In this document: positions 15,001-20,533 of the stretch, in pieces
Layout of the letters: each line of letters starts with the position of its first letter
Numbering within the stretch: position 1 is the stretch's first letter
Virus record (IMG/VR): IMGVR_UViG_3300032050_000448
Coordinates: 1-34,389 of that record
Strand: one strand, 5' to 3'
Length of the DNA: 34,389 bases
DNA from: a virus
Program-made: the position numbers and the translations under genes
Notes under the pieces: generated by a model
The model's database searches: none
Seen by the model: the letters and a program-made list of their open reading frames with translations, nothing else
What the model was told of the DNA's origin: nothing

Positions 15001-16629
15001 AAACTGTACGCCGTTCGGTGATGTATAAGTTGTTTTGCCTAAGATTTCTGTTTCAATATTAATAAAGTTGTCTAAATCAGAATCATTAATTTTAATTACG
15101 CCGACTTTATTTGGATTGGTCCCGTCTTGATAATATAATACGTCAAGCGGTGCAGTAATGATAGGTATCATACTAATGACACCTATAGTATTTCTGTAAA
15201 ATGATCTGCTGATGTACTCAGTACCAAATCTTGGAGAAATCTTTTCATTATTAGGAATAGTACCGTCCGGCAATAGTCTAATGATGGGGTTGTCGGGGTC
15301 ACCCAAATATTGAATTCTGTAGAAGTTCTCGCTTACTACTGTGTTAAATCCGTTCTGAAACTGTCCCTGATTGATGTTAACAATCATGTTGGCGCCTGAC
15401 TGAGTGAACACTGTAACAGTGTCGCCCTGAAGGTCTTGTGAAATAGTGAAGTCAGTTGAGTTGATAATGTCTTTTACAAAATATACTTGACCTTCAACAA
15501 TGCCACCTAATAGCACTCCGCTAAAGGTCACAGTTTGATTAGGAATTAGATCATCTGTGGTGAAACCTAATGCCATTGAAAGTCTATTACCACTAGCGTT
15601 TGTGCTGCCAACAGTAACAGTTCTAGGTTCTGTAAAGAACGGGTCGTTAACATCATAAAATGTTTCATCGTAATAAGATGCTACATATCCTTGCTCATCT
15701 GGCACGCCAGTGTCATAGAACATTATTCTTAGACCGTCTAATCCAGTCACGCCATCAATGTTGTCTAGCCCAGGATAGCTTATACCCGTTGCAATGTCAT
15801 TGATTGTGTATAGATTTCTACCATTGACTTCATCAAACGGAATATTGCAAATTACGTCAACCATATTGTTGCCAGGGAAAACAAATTGATCCTGTGCATT
15901 CTTGAATGGGACGTTGAATGTTACGATGCCTACTTCAGCACCGTTGTTGTCTACACCAAAAACTTCTCGTGTGGGTAGATTTTCTTGTGTGGGGGAAAAT
16001 CCACTAGTACCTGGCTCAGTCTGAATCCAAAACTGAGAGTTTTGATTTACTTCAAATCTATAAGTTCCTCCGCGAATCACTGAGATTGTTGGATTGGTTC
16101 CGGTTCCTATGATTGAGCCAACTTCACTAATTTCGTAACTATTAGCAAAGTCAGTTACGATATAATCTTGGTTGATGAATACTGTGCTAGGTGCAACAGT
16201 AACCGCTGGGGCGCCAATTGGCAACCAGTAATATTCATAATAGTTGACTAGCTTATCTAGATTTGTAAAGCTGTCCCATGAGTAAATTTGACTGTTGAAT
16301 AGTCTGTTGTTATTACCAGTGACCGCACCCTGTTGCTCTAGTGAATCAATAATGCCTGGGTATGTAATAAAATCATTAGCAATTTCTTCTTCTGCTCTTG
16401 TAAACACCACGCTTGGATCTAGCTGATAGTCTGCACGAGTTTTGGTTGGCTCAGTAACATAATAATCAAGCGCATTAATACCCGAACCAAATCTGCTTCC
16501 GACATAACCCTGCACACGAGTAGACGAAGGGTTACTTACGAGTCTATCAAGTGTAGCCGAGAGGAACTGACTGTTTGTTGGTGTTTGGAAGATTTCCGGA
16601 AGAAAGTTTAGTGTTCTAATACGTGCCAT
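1..16629 (-). CDS. Giant virion structural (baseplate/tail) protein, at least 5543 aa, 3' end outside window
   Basis: The frame opens at the ATG at 16629, 8 nt after the gp6 stop, and I found no in-frame stop down to base 1, so at least 5543 codons are present and the C-terminus is missing. The N-terminus (MARIRTLNFLPEIFQ, then a YYEYYWLP stretch near residue 130) resembles, from memory, the very large virion structural proteins encoded after gp6 in aquatic T4-like phages. Visible parts are an N-terminal half rich in aromatic residues, Asn and Thr; an FG-GAP propeller (about residues 2456-2747); repeated YYV modules (about 4183-5267); and a propeller with SxDGxxW motifs (about 4996-5368). No transmembrane segment, protease or enzyme motif was recognised. 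Position and size suggest an extended baseplate-attached or fibre-like component. It is probably co-translated with gp6, because no strong ribosome site or promoter is visible before it. The coding call is very safe; the structural role is inferred. Confidence 0.93.
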   Translation of the reverse strand, partial: MARIRTLNFLPEIFQTPTNSQFLSATLDRLVSNPSSTRVQGYVGSRFGSGINALDYYVTEPTKTRADYQLDPSVVFTRAEEEIANDFITYPGIIDSLEQQGAVTGNNNRLFNSQIYSWDSFTNLDKLVNYYEYYWLPIGAPAVTVAPSTVFINQDYIVTDFANSYEISEVGSIIGTGTNPTISVIRGGTYRFEVNQNSQFWIQTEPGTSGFSPTQENLPTREVFGVDNNGAEVGIVTFNVPFKNAQDQFVFPGNNMVDVICNIPFDEVNGRNLYTINDIATGISYPGLDNIDGVTGLDGLRIMFYDTGVPDEQGYVASYYDETFYDVNDPFFTEPRTVTVGSTNASGNRLSMALGFTTDDLIPNQTVTFSGVLLGGIVEGQVYFVKDIINSTDFTISQDLQGDTVTVFTQSGANMIVNINQGQFQNGFNTVVSENFYRIQYLGDPDNPIIRLLPDGTIPNNEKISPRFGTEYISRSFYRNTIGVISMIPIITAPLDVLYYQDGTNPNKVGVIKINDSDLDNFINIETEILGKTTYTSPNGVQFTNGLKVQFDGNVFPNSYRSGEYYVEGVGTAIELVPVSELIVPEKFSRGDFIPYDTVGYDDTGYDIELFVPVDPDYITIARNSISKNAWSRSNRWFHIDVINATAQYNDNPNILTEYATLDNKAKRPIIEFYPNLKMFDAGTQGKRPVDFFDTRATDALSQVAGLANYYPDVETYTSNTAVVASTPNTVVGVASMLQGNTYELVNVSGTLQTSWNDLAGTLGVTYFPGDKIVCAKDGNDLLVPGTGTGRLIYDEATITVPSSDVTGIFQIGMYVGDVLDIIPTNAQIINLTDDGTTTTLTISYPFPQDIVGGTTSIVGTDTTVSNYAVFPGSRIIFSNDTDEGTKHKIYVVDIVVTTLGGSPQIVLIEAEDTNVEVDQQVVITRGFNEQGKTFYFDGIEWLQAQQKVTVNQAPLFDAFDDNGISFSDSTVYNSTSFTGTTLFSYGINPLTVDDPILGFPVRFTDVGNIGDISFDVTINSDTFNYVRGIESITQKVNTGYVHNYISRINFTRELGWVTAVENSVQYQEFNFRYNIANPTTQFVCDVAALPELPVDVKGWPRVKVYNNNTYLEPTDYTVELFDTVTRITLNTVPDVDTVIQVLLLSDQVSQSGFYQIPDNLNSNPFNEDLTVADLGDIRNHYQDIFVNAPNTTGDIFGSNNYRDCGDLTPYGTKIIQNSASMVLPGVFLRKTKYDLLNALMFNGNEYVKFKQLLVDTVQNAQFTIRNTPAEILDEAIELIAASKSEISSFYWSDMLPNRSPLAVNTYNFNSNTDVTRYPLNKVYNFESANYDSVLVYLNRTVNNNLVQRQLLRNVDYTISADSPTVTVTLDLVPGDQIIVKEYNQTYGSYVPYTPSKLGLYDLYEPSVVLDSNYSTPTYFIKGHDGSYTKLYGTYVPQTNTLLDFRDQALLEFEKRVYNNVKLSTEVPIKLYDVLPGFFRDSDYSYDEWLQMYSTNFLNWVGQNRIDYKTQFFNRNNEFTYNYTNSSNKLDNSQILQGYWRGAYQYLYDTTTPNLTPWEMLGFANKPTWWEERYGPAPYTSDNLVLWGDLEAGRVYSADGTSVIVPELARPGLLEIIPVNSNGELLSPLISIVGNYNPNTFQKDWKVGDDGPAELSYRRSSTYPFDVIKLFAMTKPAEFYNLAVDLDNYKYNAEFNQYLVNNRDHLIISDVQIYGDGIAKTSYINWIVDYEKQFGVDATHEIKETLNNLDVRLAYRLAGYSDKTLLKFYVEKGSPNTANASLLIPDESYQVLLYDNQPFDKVVFSSVIIQKTVQGGFTVFGNSQSFAYFRIKAPVNNGRSEFVTVLEKTVKLATDYSAKEVLVPYGTTFYSIQEVAQFLMSYNAYLKDKGMKFNEVEAGTEVNWELMVKQFMYWTQMGWEDGSLITLNPAATDLVFDKEGSIVQPLTIQQQNFILNQDLYPIQINTLCVNRDGTLFKLHTLNEGDSMAFAQFNVSNFEHGIVFNNTTLFNDVIYNLVTGLRQNRITLRGTKTSEWNGTVDAWGFIINQNNVKEWSKDIKYPKGSIVLHKNKYYAALRLSEPTTTFTDLDWKLINYEDVQKGLLPNSATRSFESTLYYNCNEANLEQDADLLSFSLIGYRPRDYLALADLTDITQINVYKNMIKNKGTVNAVTAFDGVNLPQGGIEYEVYENWAIKSGDYGGLLSQNFVEFRVDQNLLTGNPSIVSLTNGVYTEGAQQEVPIYSLFNYGDTITDPNVLAVTTDPYNNLYPSAGYANFNDVKMSSFYYGGLPNGVNKEGIVVPIQNFYVRDYLWLASFKEKWGIFSWSPIGEVVEVAANLNNTATVTFSKPHNLKNLDPIAIVNFSENVDGYYIVTQIVNLNQVIINLNVSGLESSGITGSGIGMLIYSQRVAQPGDINTLPLLEAEFTKNTVWVDENTDGGWAVYRKGINYARQGELSTTTSSTFGNSVAFTESAGYLVADSATGTVYRYYYKNANYDLAETITNDDSFGEKIVHNNNTFVISQPTTNPAVYVYSWNDTALANELLLAQTIAAPGGVTDWGSELAISGDGNWVYISDTLNTQVYVYRKNNQEFSAGYFVPTQTYVITELGTTDFTAIGAIENSVGITFEATGIGTGTGTAINTTYELVNIIENPDIVTAGSFVIGEEYKIVSLGNTDFTLVGAASNNVGVVFTATGIGAGTGTASAQSNSFGTAISTDFDSDCLFIGAPNKDYSVSVTNWGEVYFYQRSVQNFESTAVSTLTQPQFFALGWTPDTATKAVTATSDSTDRITLANVSGISVNDAITFEGTGLAGTDIIAYKTYYVAQVFPMSNAITIKESRSKANTDIVQLSTVSSISNATAHVQSELLLVNVNGRMVQDNNYAVVGSSLVYTGSLNAGDIVEVSGNDFYNVQTFNAASNSAINIQFGYDLDVTRQASELLIGSPFEIDSENREGLVYRFTNGGARFGIVAGENQCFLSTTRSILINGYQVTLAAGTAAAVANQIVNSRVPNITASATTDNKLIIQVVDPNLAEINNQLMVTAFDTATLDELGISVYSPTQVIPCPHKEGPTEFGKTIKFNQFDSVVIAAPAGPNFVATTFDFTDDENLDNDTVFDNNATRFVENYPNAGAVYMFDLLTNNNGSLSNPGAFVYAQPSNSANLDFVINPYYGEAVDFYDNVVIVGAPNQIINPSSVGQVTTFVNATGVRDWSEYRQSAPIVDINKIQNTQLFSASTNNTLINLDYMDPLQDKLLGAIRENIDYVSPEDPAKYNVDPLNVSANVWGSLQVGKIWFDTSTVRFVNYHQNDVVYNSEYWGTVFPGSDISVCTWVASNVLPGQYQGPGTPIDPTKYAVGSRLNASNIVTPVYYFWVRNSGLIVKEREKTLSDAVLASYIANPQSSGIAYMAPLLPNTFALYNSAEYINDIDSVFHIGFATNQDTDVPHNEFKLIRQNFPDDFLPGLMPGEEPFSLYARMLDSLSGTTISGEIVPNPFLPLAVQSGVLSRPRQSFFYNRFEALKNYLTYANAVLAQYPITEIKPDISFAFVSDEFYNTADYWEYINWWAPGYNNSTRAFAQVPLYADLAELTVNPGTLIKVDNNGSGSFEIYRYDGEGVWTRVGLENGTIAFSSALWEYAKFGLGYGNDFYDTIPYDDYPSEATRNIIRLLNEQIYTQELLIHRNKSLILLLEYIQTETIESQNYLPWLSKTSLMDVFHTVRELRPFEVFKSDNVEFLEGYINEVKPYHVVLKEFLIKYDGMEVYDGNITDFDVPATYNTNFDQYISPQLVFTDPDNEYQYDETSPIWSTAPYTQWYQNYGLSLTGQENYLITTLKSYMDLGSNVMLVDNASGFPSNGVIQIDQEIISYAFVDRNLNLLGGLSRGFNNSQVSEHIPDSDIFIDLPAVVVLDEGSGYTQVPRVTAYVDTALYPAPRTEAILQAVMSGGRVSSVQVIDPGEGYVVLPEIRIDSAYTIPFSDTDINASLNTININAPFLRTGEIVKFNSGTDGAKPTNLVDDSWYYVGVLESLPSVIIALYTNYSDAVKDQNRINIAPGLASNDMTLSPGARASTITSSAPTRENNITLRFDRTTYNSQVIDWESGTFYGAFFAGTYYNSDKISSSAITLENTEPDINTILASAQGVALQISDVTDEEELVWSAFTRYVSGTSSVDNSISLIPQDGNNPDLSELEPNASGTTIGFYIGMPIKFVGTIVGGLSEGVTYYVSEIIDEIKFSVSDTINGSTRVLNNGTVNARLLECYTGNINETVIVSVDYPGIIEATQTEGVINAITAPLSPVGTGGTIGFYTNLPVFFTGNVFGGIIENFNYYVTSVIDNQTFTISETPNPVTVTVTQTKASGNSLVVSTINGISRNDPIIITSLTGGLATSGIVAGRTYYVSQLINPTELTISEVVNGPVLSVASRVGTAVLTNQKDTVKLTNATGSMTMNVSLPVSPGQVDGQLFTLYKTSGQFTDITPSGANYSDLIERPIRATIGTVNKIAISENDGGTFNFYVNMPIQVLSNVGGLVTGTTYFVTEYSGMVDPLDSELTLPNIQVEVTNTSDIGNVLTCTVDLLRGFDGTDSLYEKMPITFQGTGLGGIVIDQEYYVKTIVSATQFTVSEVVDGPVKVLTLANGLMVGTGDPYITVSTSKGGSSVALTDDNSATSSFTQFITVDPVFDLSYLLGGYNAIISTPGEGFAISNTILIPGTAVDGTSPANDILLTVNTIDEDGGITSVIRSGTPPSVANQYYMQVRSANTLAVYKNSLLTIPATPAEFDYVGYTTATVTETQTSTDIITVNSTAEFAVNDAVVFTGDVTGGMNLGQTYYILDNGNFTATTLQISDTPGGSVIPLSTATSQNYSMAKLGSVAFLPEPFFFNQSIVRFNNRVYVCVVSNNDDEFIFGKWELLDSGDRRLNAMDRVIGYYQPTSNMPGVDLQQLFEGTTYPNPIYQGNNFDPNLQYGVDTILTPLPFYPSEVDISGIIWNGDNYLASANLPGYNAILTSEDGETWTINQLTNNNINTTSISQLNGFYFLTSANPTVPLLRSVNGVAWSAVSYFVPFGTTELELQNLAALNIPSLSLNDVAYCTTGDAWVSVGRNILRSEDGIVWRELTEFNPSLEYNLNAVSSVTGANCLGLVAVGKGKQPDYSTGVTQLVDVGLIFYSQNSVNWNQIQPLTSNGLYGVSSDGTTVIAVGERQVIYYTQNGFDWLGLNEVGCVFVDSINNYLNVTNTAGFTDGSLGTPVRFNNSFSTIVANTTYYVKEIISQTQVTLSSTLDGSVLTLSSASIPDNTRMFVYDASDPIPATLNDILYANSLWITVGNEGTIKTSTDGIVWETRTSNTTNNLDNVTYNEDQGVFVVVGENNTILTSADGISWEETSVFDPIVPVYDVKGANFQFGYAPEELVAGVVSDNLALIVNTRPGSNWPVVEYGHTGFNVNSIEVAPINATQLEYSFANLANVPVTLRVQVINGTTELGTTLSPDAYTIDWINKKIILDQAISFSPRLDKLRIDVYEAGNGDQLVKASTDTYPIITDSDFGFREINLSCNYSA
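526..1644 (-). repeat. Seven SxDGxxW-type propeller blade motifs inside the giant protein
   Basis: Within the giant reading frame, seven short motifs of the form [ST]-x-[DN]-[GS]-x-x-W recur. In N-to-C order: SEDGETW (1624-1644), SVNGVAW (1498-1518), SEDGIVW (1327-1347), SQNSVNW (1144-1164), TQNGFDW (1027-1047), STDGIVW (649-669) and SADGISW (526-546). The best copies are preceded by VGNEGTIKT or VGENNTILT, the usual form of blades in YCF48/BNR (Asp-box) related beta-propellers. Spacing is about 40 to 60 residues, except for a gap between copies five and six where a YYV-type module (around 830-960) sits. I infer one propeller of about seven blades with an inserted domain. Such propellers often bind ligands or partner proteins; no catalytic residues were identified. 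Confidence 0.75.
830..4080 (-). repeat. Array of degenerate YYV-type modules in the giant protein
   Basis: At least seven diverged modules of roughly 70 to 100 residues share the pattern GG(I/V)-x-x-G-x-x-YYV-x-x-(I/V) followed by a T-x-(F/L)-(T/S)-(I/V)-S strand. The YY/YF positions are near 877, 2175, 2838, 3058, 3469, 3670 and 3984 (minus strand). Further relatives occur near 8166 and 15482 in the same protein. The pattern suggests tandem small beta-sandwich or beta-prism domains such as occur in phage tail structural proteins. DNA identity between copies is low, so this is an old protein-level repeat and not a recent DNA duplication. The fold and function are inferred. Confidence 0.6.
8389..9264 (-). 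other. FG-GAP-like (integrin-alpha type) beta-propeller in the giant protein
   Basis: Four blade-like segments are readable in N-to-C order: TFGNSVAFTES..YLVAD (near 9180-9250), SFGEKIV..TFVIS (near 9060-9110), WGSELAIS..WVYISD (near 8900-8970), and FGTAIST..LFIGAPNKD followed by GEVYFYQR (near 8389-8512). Each blade ends in a VYVY, VYRY or VYFY strand. The FG(x)2(V/A)(A/I)(x)n(I/V)GAP signature is that of FG-GAP repeats, which form seven-bladed propellers. Classical calcium ligands are not clearly retained in all blades. Two Gly/Thr-rich modules (8521-8853) split the array between the third and fourth visible blades. A binding or architectural role is inferred. Confidence 0.65.
8521..8853 (-). 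repeat. Two tandem copies of a 65-residue TDFT-x-(I/V)GA module
   Basis: Two consecutive copies (8716-8853 and 8521-8658) lie 195 bp apart in the giant frame. Both follow the pattern (G)xFVxxxxYxIxxxG(T/N)TDFTxxGAxxNxVGxxFxATGIGxGTGTA. From memory, the same module recurs in structural and fibre proteins of many aquatic phages. Here it is inserted between blades of the FG-GAP propeller, so it may be a loop-displayed domain. DNA identity is modest, which indicates an old duplication. Confidence 0.7.
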
Positions 16630-16637
16630 AGTTGTAC

Positions 16638-19600
16638 TTATCTTATCTGTAATTCGTCGGGTGTGAGCGCGGGTATCACTAATACATCATTTGATGTAGC
16701 AGCGTTTACGAAAATTTCAAAAGGTCTGCATTTTATTTCATATAAGTCTCCAAACTTCATTGACGGATCATTCGGTACTAATACAGCAGAGCTAATCAAG
16801 TCTCCGCATTCGGCGTGCAAAAATGCGCTAAGTTCTGAGAAGTAGAATGTGTCACCAAAGTTCCAATTGTTAATATTAAAATATTGATCCATTGCTGCTA
16901 ATACTGCACTTCTTATTTCACTGTCACTTGCATTTGTTGTACTGTCTTTAATTACTTTAATTGTCGCTCTCAGTGCTGGTACTGCCTTAGGACCAAACAG
17001 TGGTTTGAACTCTACACTATTTAATATTACAGAATCCGACAACATTTTATAGTCTTGTAATTCAGTGTACTGTGAAGACAACTCAGTAATTGTTGGTCTA
17101 TTCGGTTCAGGAATAGTATTTGTTGTGTCAACAATGTATCTCTGATATTGTTCAAAGTAACTGAATGTAACTACGTACAAGTCAATGATATTAGTAGTTG
17201 CCGGATCAATTCTATTAGTGTTGTTTGAATTGTGCTTGTACTGATAGCTCAAGCCCTGTCTCCCAAACTTTACACTATAATTAAATTGTTCTACTAAATC
17301 ATAAACAATATTAGTTACAGTCTGATCTTGGACTGTTTTGTAGAACTTATTTTCGCTAGTTGCATAGAACAATTGTCCAACCGGATAATCATACTTCACT
17401 AGTTCAATTTGTGTTTGTGTAGGATATTGGAATCTTACTGAGCTAGTAGGGACAATGAATTCTTTAGTGAGATTGATTGGGTCCTGCACAGTCTCAAAGA
17501 ACACATATATACCAAAGTTATTGCTACCAGTAACAAACCCTGTAATCTCATTAAAGAAGTCTGGGTTCAGAATCAACTGATTGTTGTTCACATCTGTTGC
17601 TGCAACTTCAACTTCAAAGTCGTTGACGTATCCATCGCTCTCGACTGTTTGCCCAACAATGTTAATCTCGGTGTTCTTACCGATTGCAGTCGTAGACGAT
17701 GGTAAAGTATTGATACCCAACACTGAAACATTGTCTTGAATAATTTTACCAGTAAACGGATCATATACTAATTCATCTTTAGCAAAAGTAAATCTAGTAT
17801 CAGCGACACTACCAAAATAGTAAGACAGTGATCTATATGTCACAGTGTATCTATTATTACCTAAGCTGGTAAACTTCACAAACCAATTGGGGTCAGTAAT
17901 CTTTTTAATAGACCAGCGTGGCTGATTGATTAGTAGCGAGTTATCAAATACTAGTGTAAACTCTTGATTCAGTTCAATTCTAATTACTGCCTCTTGAATT
18001 ATCTCTCTAGGAATAATGTTACCGAACACAGGAATGATAGTGCTTACAATAACATCATTAGGGACATAGCCGCTAAGTCTGATAGGACCGGAGCCGTTAG
18101 CAAAGCTGCCTTGGTTATTATTTGAGCCGTCGCCTACTACATTTAGTACAGTAGTCCAAATAAATGTGCTGTCGCCTGATCCTGGAATACCTGCTACGAG
18201 TCTATTATCACTATCAAAATAGAAACCTGACGGTGCAGTGAATTTAATAATAGCACCAGTTGTCATATATTTCAAGTTAGTAGTGCTGAAGATGCCGACA
18301 CTAGTGGGCTGCTCTAATGAACCAGTAACTGTATAGACATAACCTGTTTCATTGTCTGCATTTACTGTACTAGTTCTCCAATATACTACTTCGTTTGCGG
18401 GAGTATCAGTATCAGTTACAGTATATCTAGGATAGTTCTGAATATAATATTGTGTAGCCTTGTTTAGAGACAATACATTAGACAATTCACCCGTGAAGAA
18501 TGCAATAATATCGCTGGTGTTGTTAATCGTTAGATTTAAAAATCCATTAACATCGTCTTGATACAATGCACCGTCGTTGCCATAACTCACTGTGCTAGAA
18601 TATTTTCCAGTAGGGTCTAATAAGTCAAGGTTTTTACTGACGCCAACGCTTGATCTATTGATTGCTTTACTTTTGACAATTGAGTTGTACAATGTATATG
18701 GGAAGTTATTGTAGTCTTCACCATTGACCATTCTGTTCTGCGTATAGTAACGAGTAGGCGCACGTTGTTTGATGCTGGCGAGTGATTCTCTTGTTTGGGC
18801 AGTGGTCACTGTCTGAGTCAATGCTAGACCAACCGTTAGTGTTTCTGCTCTACCCAAACGTGAAATGTAAGTGAATGTAACTGACAAGCCATTCATGTCA
18901 GATGGGTAGATAGTGTATGTGAGCGCATTGCCTGCACGTACATATGCTCTAAAGTTTCCTACAGGGATTTCGCTAAATACGCCATCGCCAAATACATATG
19001 TAACCTGATCGTTGAAACGTGAACTTACGGAGAACGTCTGCTTGAATGAGCTATTGCCTTGCAGTGATGCATTTGCATATACATTTTCTACTTGACGCCA
19101 TGGATCACGAGTACCGTCTTGATTAATCTTGTATAGCCACGTGTCGGAGTTGTTAATTCCCTGAATATCAATATCAATATTTTGGTTGCTGATTTGCTGT
19201 TGCAATGAGAAGTCAAATGTCTGTAGATTTCCCTGCTTGAAGTAGAAGAAGAAACCTGTTTCGGGGCTGCCAAATCCTAACTTGTCGTTACGATATAACA
19301 TATTGAATCTGCCACTAGGAGCAGGAGGAACTTCGTAGATTGATTCGCTGTCTAAGCTAGACACACTGCACAATTCAAAGTTCATATTGACGCCGCCAAC
19401 CGAACTACTAAAGGGGACAATAGGTAGATTATTAGGAGCAATCTGTAAACTATACTCGCTTGTGTTTACACCTGCGATTTCACTAACATTGCCGGGTCTA
19501 CCGATTCGCTGAGTGTCTACTAGGGCAGCGTTGATGATAGTGTTGAACTGTTCTAGCCAATTTGGGTTAGCAGGGTCATTCCACAATACAGGAACGTTAC

Positions 19601-20012
19601 TTAGATTGAAGCCGTTAAGATCATTTAGGTTCTGAGTAGTTTTAATACTTGTGACTTTTAAATAGCCCTGACCAGCAATGTTTCTTTTTGGCGTATAACT
19701 CACAAGATTGGCGAGCTTAACAACACTATCTCTGCGTTCAGCAGTATCAATAAAGTTTTCACGAGCATTCAAGTCATTGCGGAAAGCAAGACCTTGACCC
19801 ATAAAGGCAATAACGTCAAGCAAGGCAACAAATTCGCTTGATTCAACATAGTCGTTATATGTTTCTGGATAATTTATTTGTAGGTAGTCGATGAATGCTT
19901 TACGTAGGGTTTCGTAGTCATAGCTACGGAAGTCTGCTTGGTTGAACGTCTGGTAAATGGTTTTCCAGTCGTTAGGACCAAATAGTGCTGATTGTCTTGA
20001 ACTTGTTGCCAT
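16638..20012 (-). CDS. Baseplate wedge protein gp6-like
   Basis: This 1124-residue protein matches the gp6 / baseplate J-like family, the ring-forming wedge component of the contractile tail baseplate. The N-terminal block (about residues 10-115: FGPNDWKTIYQTFNQADF, then LDVIAFMGQGLAFRNDLNA and SVVKLANLVSYTPKR) is the characteristic gp6 start. The C-terminal block (about 990-1110, with FKPLFGPKAVPAL and NNWNFGDTFYFSEL) is the family's terminal domain. It is longer than T4 gp6 (about 660 aa), with extra beta-rich sequence in the middle. The ATG at 20012 has a GAGAG site 5 nt upstream and a late-promoter-like box a little further up. It follows gp25 and precedes the giant structural gene by 8 nt. 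Call: strong. Reason for the extra length: unknown. Confidence 0.92.
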   Translation of the reverse strand: MATSSRQSALFGPNDWKTIYQTFNQADFRSYDYETLRKAFIDYLQINYPETYNDYVESSEFVALLDVIAFMGQGLAFRNDLNARENFIDTAERRDSVVKLANLVSYTPKRNIAGQGYLKVTSIKTTQNLNDLNGFNLSNVPVLWNDPANPNWLEQFNTIINAALVDTQRIGRPGNVSEIAGVNTSEYSLQIAPNNLPIVPFSSSVGGVNMNFELCSVSSLDSESIYEVPPAPSGRFNMLYRNDKLGFGSPETGFFFYFKQGNLQTFDFSLQQQISNQNIDIDIQGINNSDTWLYKINQDGTRDPWRQVENVYANASLQGNSSFKQTFSVSSRFNDQVTYVFGDGVFSEIPVGNFRAYVRAGNALTYTIYPSDMNGLSVTFTYISRLGRAETLTVGLALTQTVTTAQTRESLASIKQRAPTRYYTQNRMVNGEDYNNFPYTLYNSIVKSKAINRSSVGVSKNLDLLDPTGKYSSTVSYGNDGALYQDDVNGFLNLTINNTSDIIAFFTGELSNVLSLNKATQYYIQNYPRYTVTDTDTPANEVVYWRTSTVNADNETGYVYTVTGSLEQPTSVGIFSTTNLKYMTTGAIIKFTAPSGFYFDSDNRLVAGIPGSGDSTFIWTTVLNVVGDGSNNNQGSFANGSGPIRLSGYVPNDVIVSTIIPVFGNIIPREIIQEAVIRIELNQEFTLVFDNSLLINQPRWSIKKITDPNWFVKFTSLGNNRYTVTYRSLSYYFGSVADTRFTFAKDELVYDPFTGKIIQDNVSVLGINTLPSSTTAIGKNTEINIVGQTVESDGYVNDFEVEVAATDVNNNQLILNPDFFNEITGFVTGSNNFGIYVFFETVQDPINLTKEFIVPTSSVRFQYPTQTQIELVKYDYPVGQLFYATSENKFYKTVQDQTVTNIVYDLVEQFNYSVKFGRQGLSYQYKHNSNNTNRIDPATTNIIDLYVVTFSYFEQYQRYIVDTTNTIPEPNRPTITELSSQYTELQDYKMLSDSVILNSVEFKPLFGPKAVPALRATIKVIKDSTTNASDSEIRSAVLAAMDQYFNINNWNFGDTFYFSELSAFLHAECGDLISSAVLVPNDPSMKFGDLYEIKCRPFEIFVNAATSNDVLVIPALTPDELQIR

Positions 20013-20033
20013 AGTTTCTCTCTATTGATAATA

Positions 20034-20041
20034 TATTTATC
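20034..20041 (-). promoter_or_regulatory. T4-type late promoter box before gp6
   Basis: On the minus strand this 8-mer reads GATAAATA, seven of eight matches to the T4 late -10 box TATAAATA, in the short 47-nt gap between gp25 and gp6. Transcription would start some 15 nt before the gp6 ATG, leaving room for the GAGAG ribosome site. The same variant occurs before gp48, and the cognate sigma factor gp55 is encoded in this window. Confidence 0.6.
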
Positions 20042-20059
20042 ATAGAAAAAAACCAGTTT

Positions 20060-20509
20060 TTATAGTAAAGCGGCTCTTTGTGTCGCTCGGTTCAAAGAAA
20101 TTTTTGCTGCGATTGGCTGATTGAAGGGCAGTATTGCACACTGTATTTCTAATAGTATTCCGTTATCATATGTATAAGTTACTAGCTCTGCAAGCTGAAG
20201 TCTAGGGTCTTGACTGGCTACTCGTCGTATTTCATTTTCAACATCAATTCGTGTAGTTGCGTTATTTGGTTCAAAGATAAAGTCCCAAAGTCTAGTCCCA
20301 TATCCTGGTTGTCCTACTTTAGTACCCAATCGTATATTCAAAGCATTAATAAAATCCTGTACTACTAGTTGGGCATCAGCGAGACTAAATTTATTTCCCC
20401 ACGAAATGCCTTCACGGATTCCGCCCGGGCCGCCGGCACTGCCCGAAGTCATATTAGTTGTCTTTGGGTTACACGCATTTATTGTACTGAATCCTAAGTA
20501 AGTTGCCAT
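20060..20509 (-). CDS. Baseplate wedge protein gp25-like
   Basis: This 149-residue protein belongs to the gp25 / type VI secretion TssE-like family, a small baseplate wedge subunit at the tail-sheath junction. The family pattern is visible from about residue 38: the helix LADAQLVVQDFINALNIRLG, then GQPGYGTRLWDFIFEPNN (the position of the conserved E-P motif), a helix IDVENEIRRVASQDPRL, and closing strands. The N-terminal 35 residues are Gly/Ser-rich and extra to the core. The ATG at 20509 has AAGGA 6 nt upstream. A weak late-promoter-like ACTAAATA lies at 20526-20533. It sits between the gp5-like spike and gp6, as expected for this baseplate cluster. Confidence 0.9.
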   Translation of the reverse strand: MATYLGFSTINACNPKTTNMTSGSAGGPGGIREGISWGNKFSLADAQLVVQDFINALNIRLGTKVGQPGYGTRLWDFIFEPNNATTRIDVENEIRRVASQDPRLQLAELVTYTYDNGILLEIQCAILPFNQPIAAKISLNRATQRAALL

Positions 20510-20533
20510 AAATTATCCTTTTTAATATTTAGT

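Noticed and set aside
20526-20533. Late promoter before gp25 (ACTAAATA)
   Set aside because: Only six of eight matches, with the first two positions wrong; kept only as a remark under gp25.
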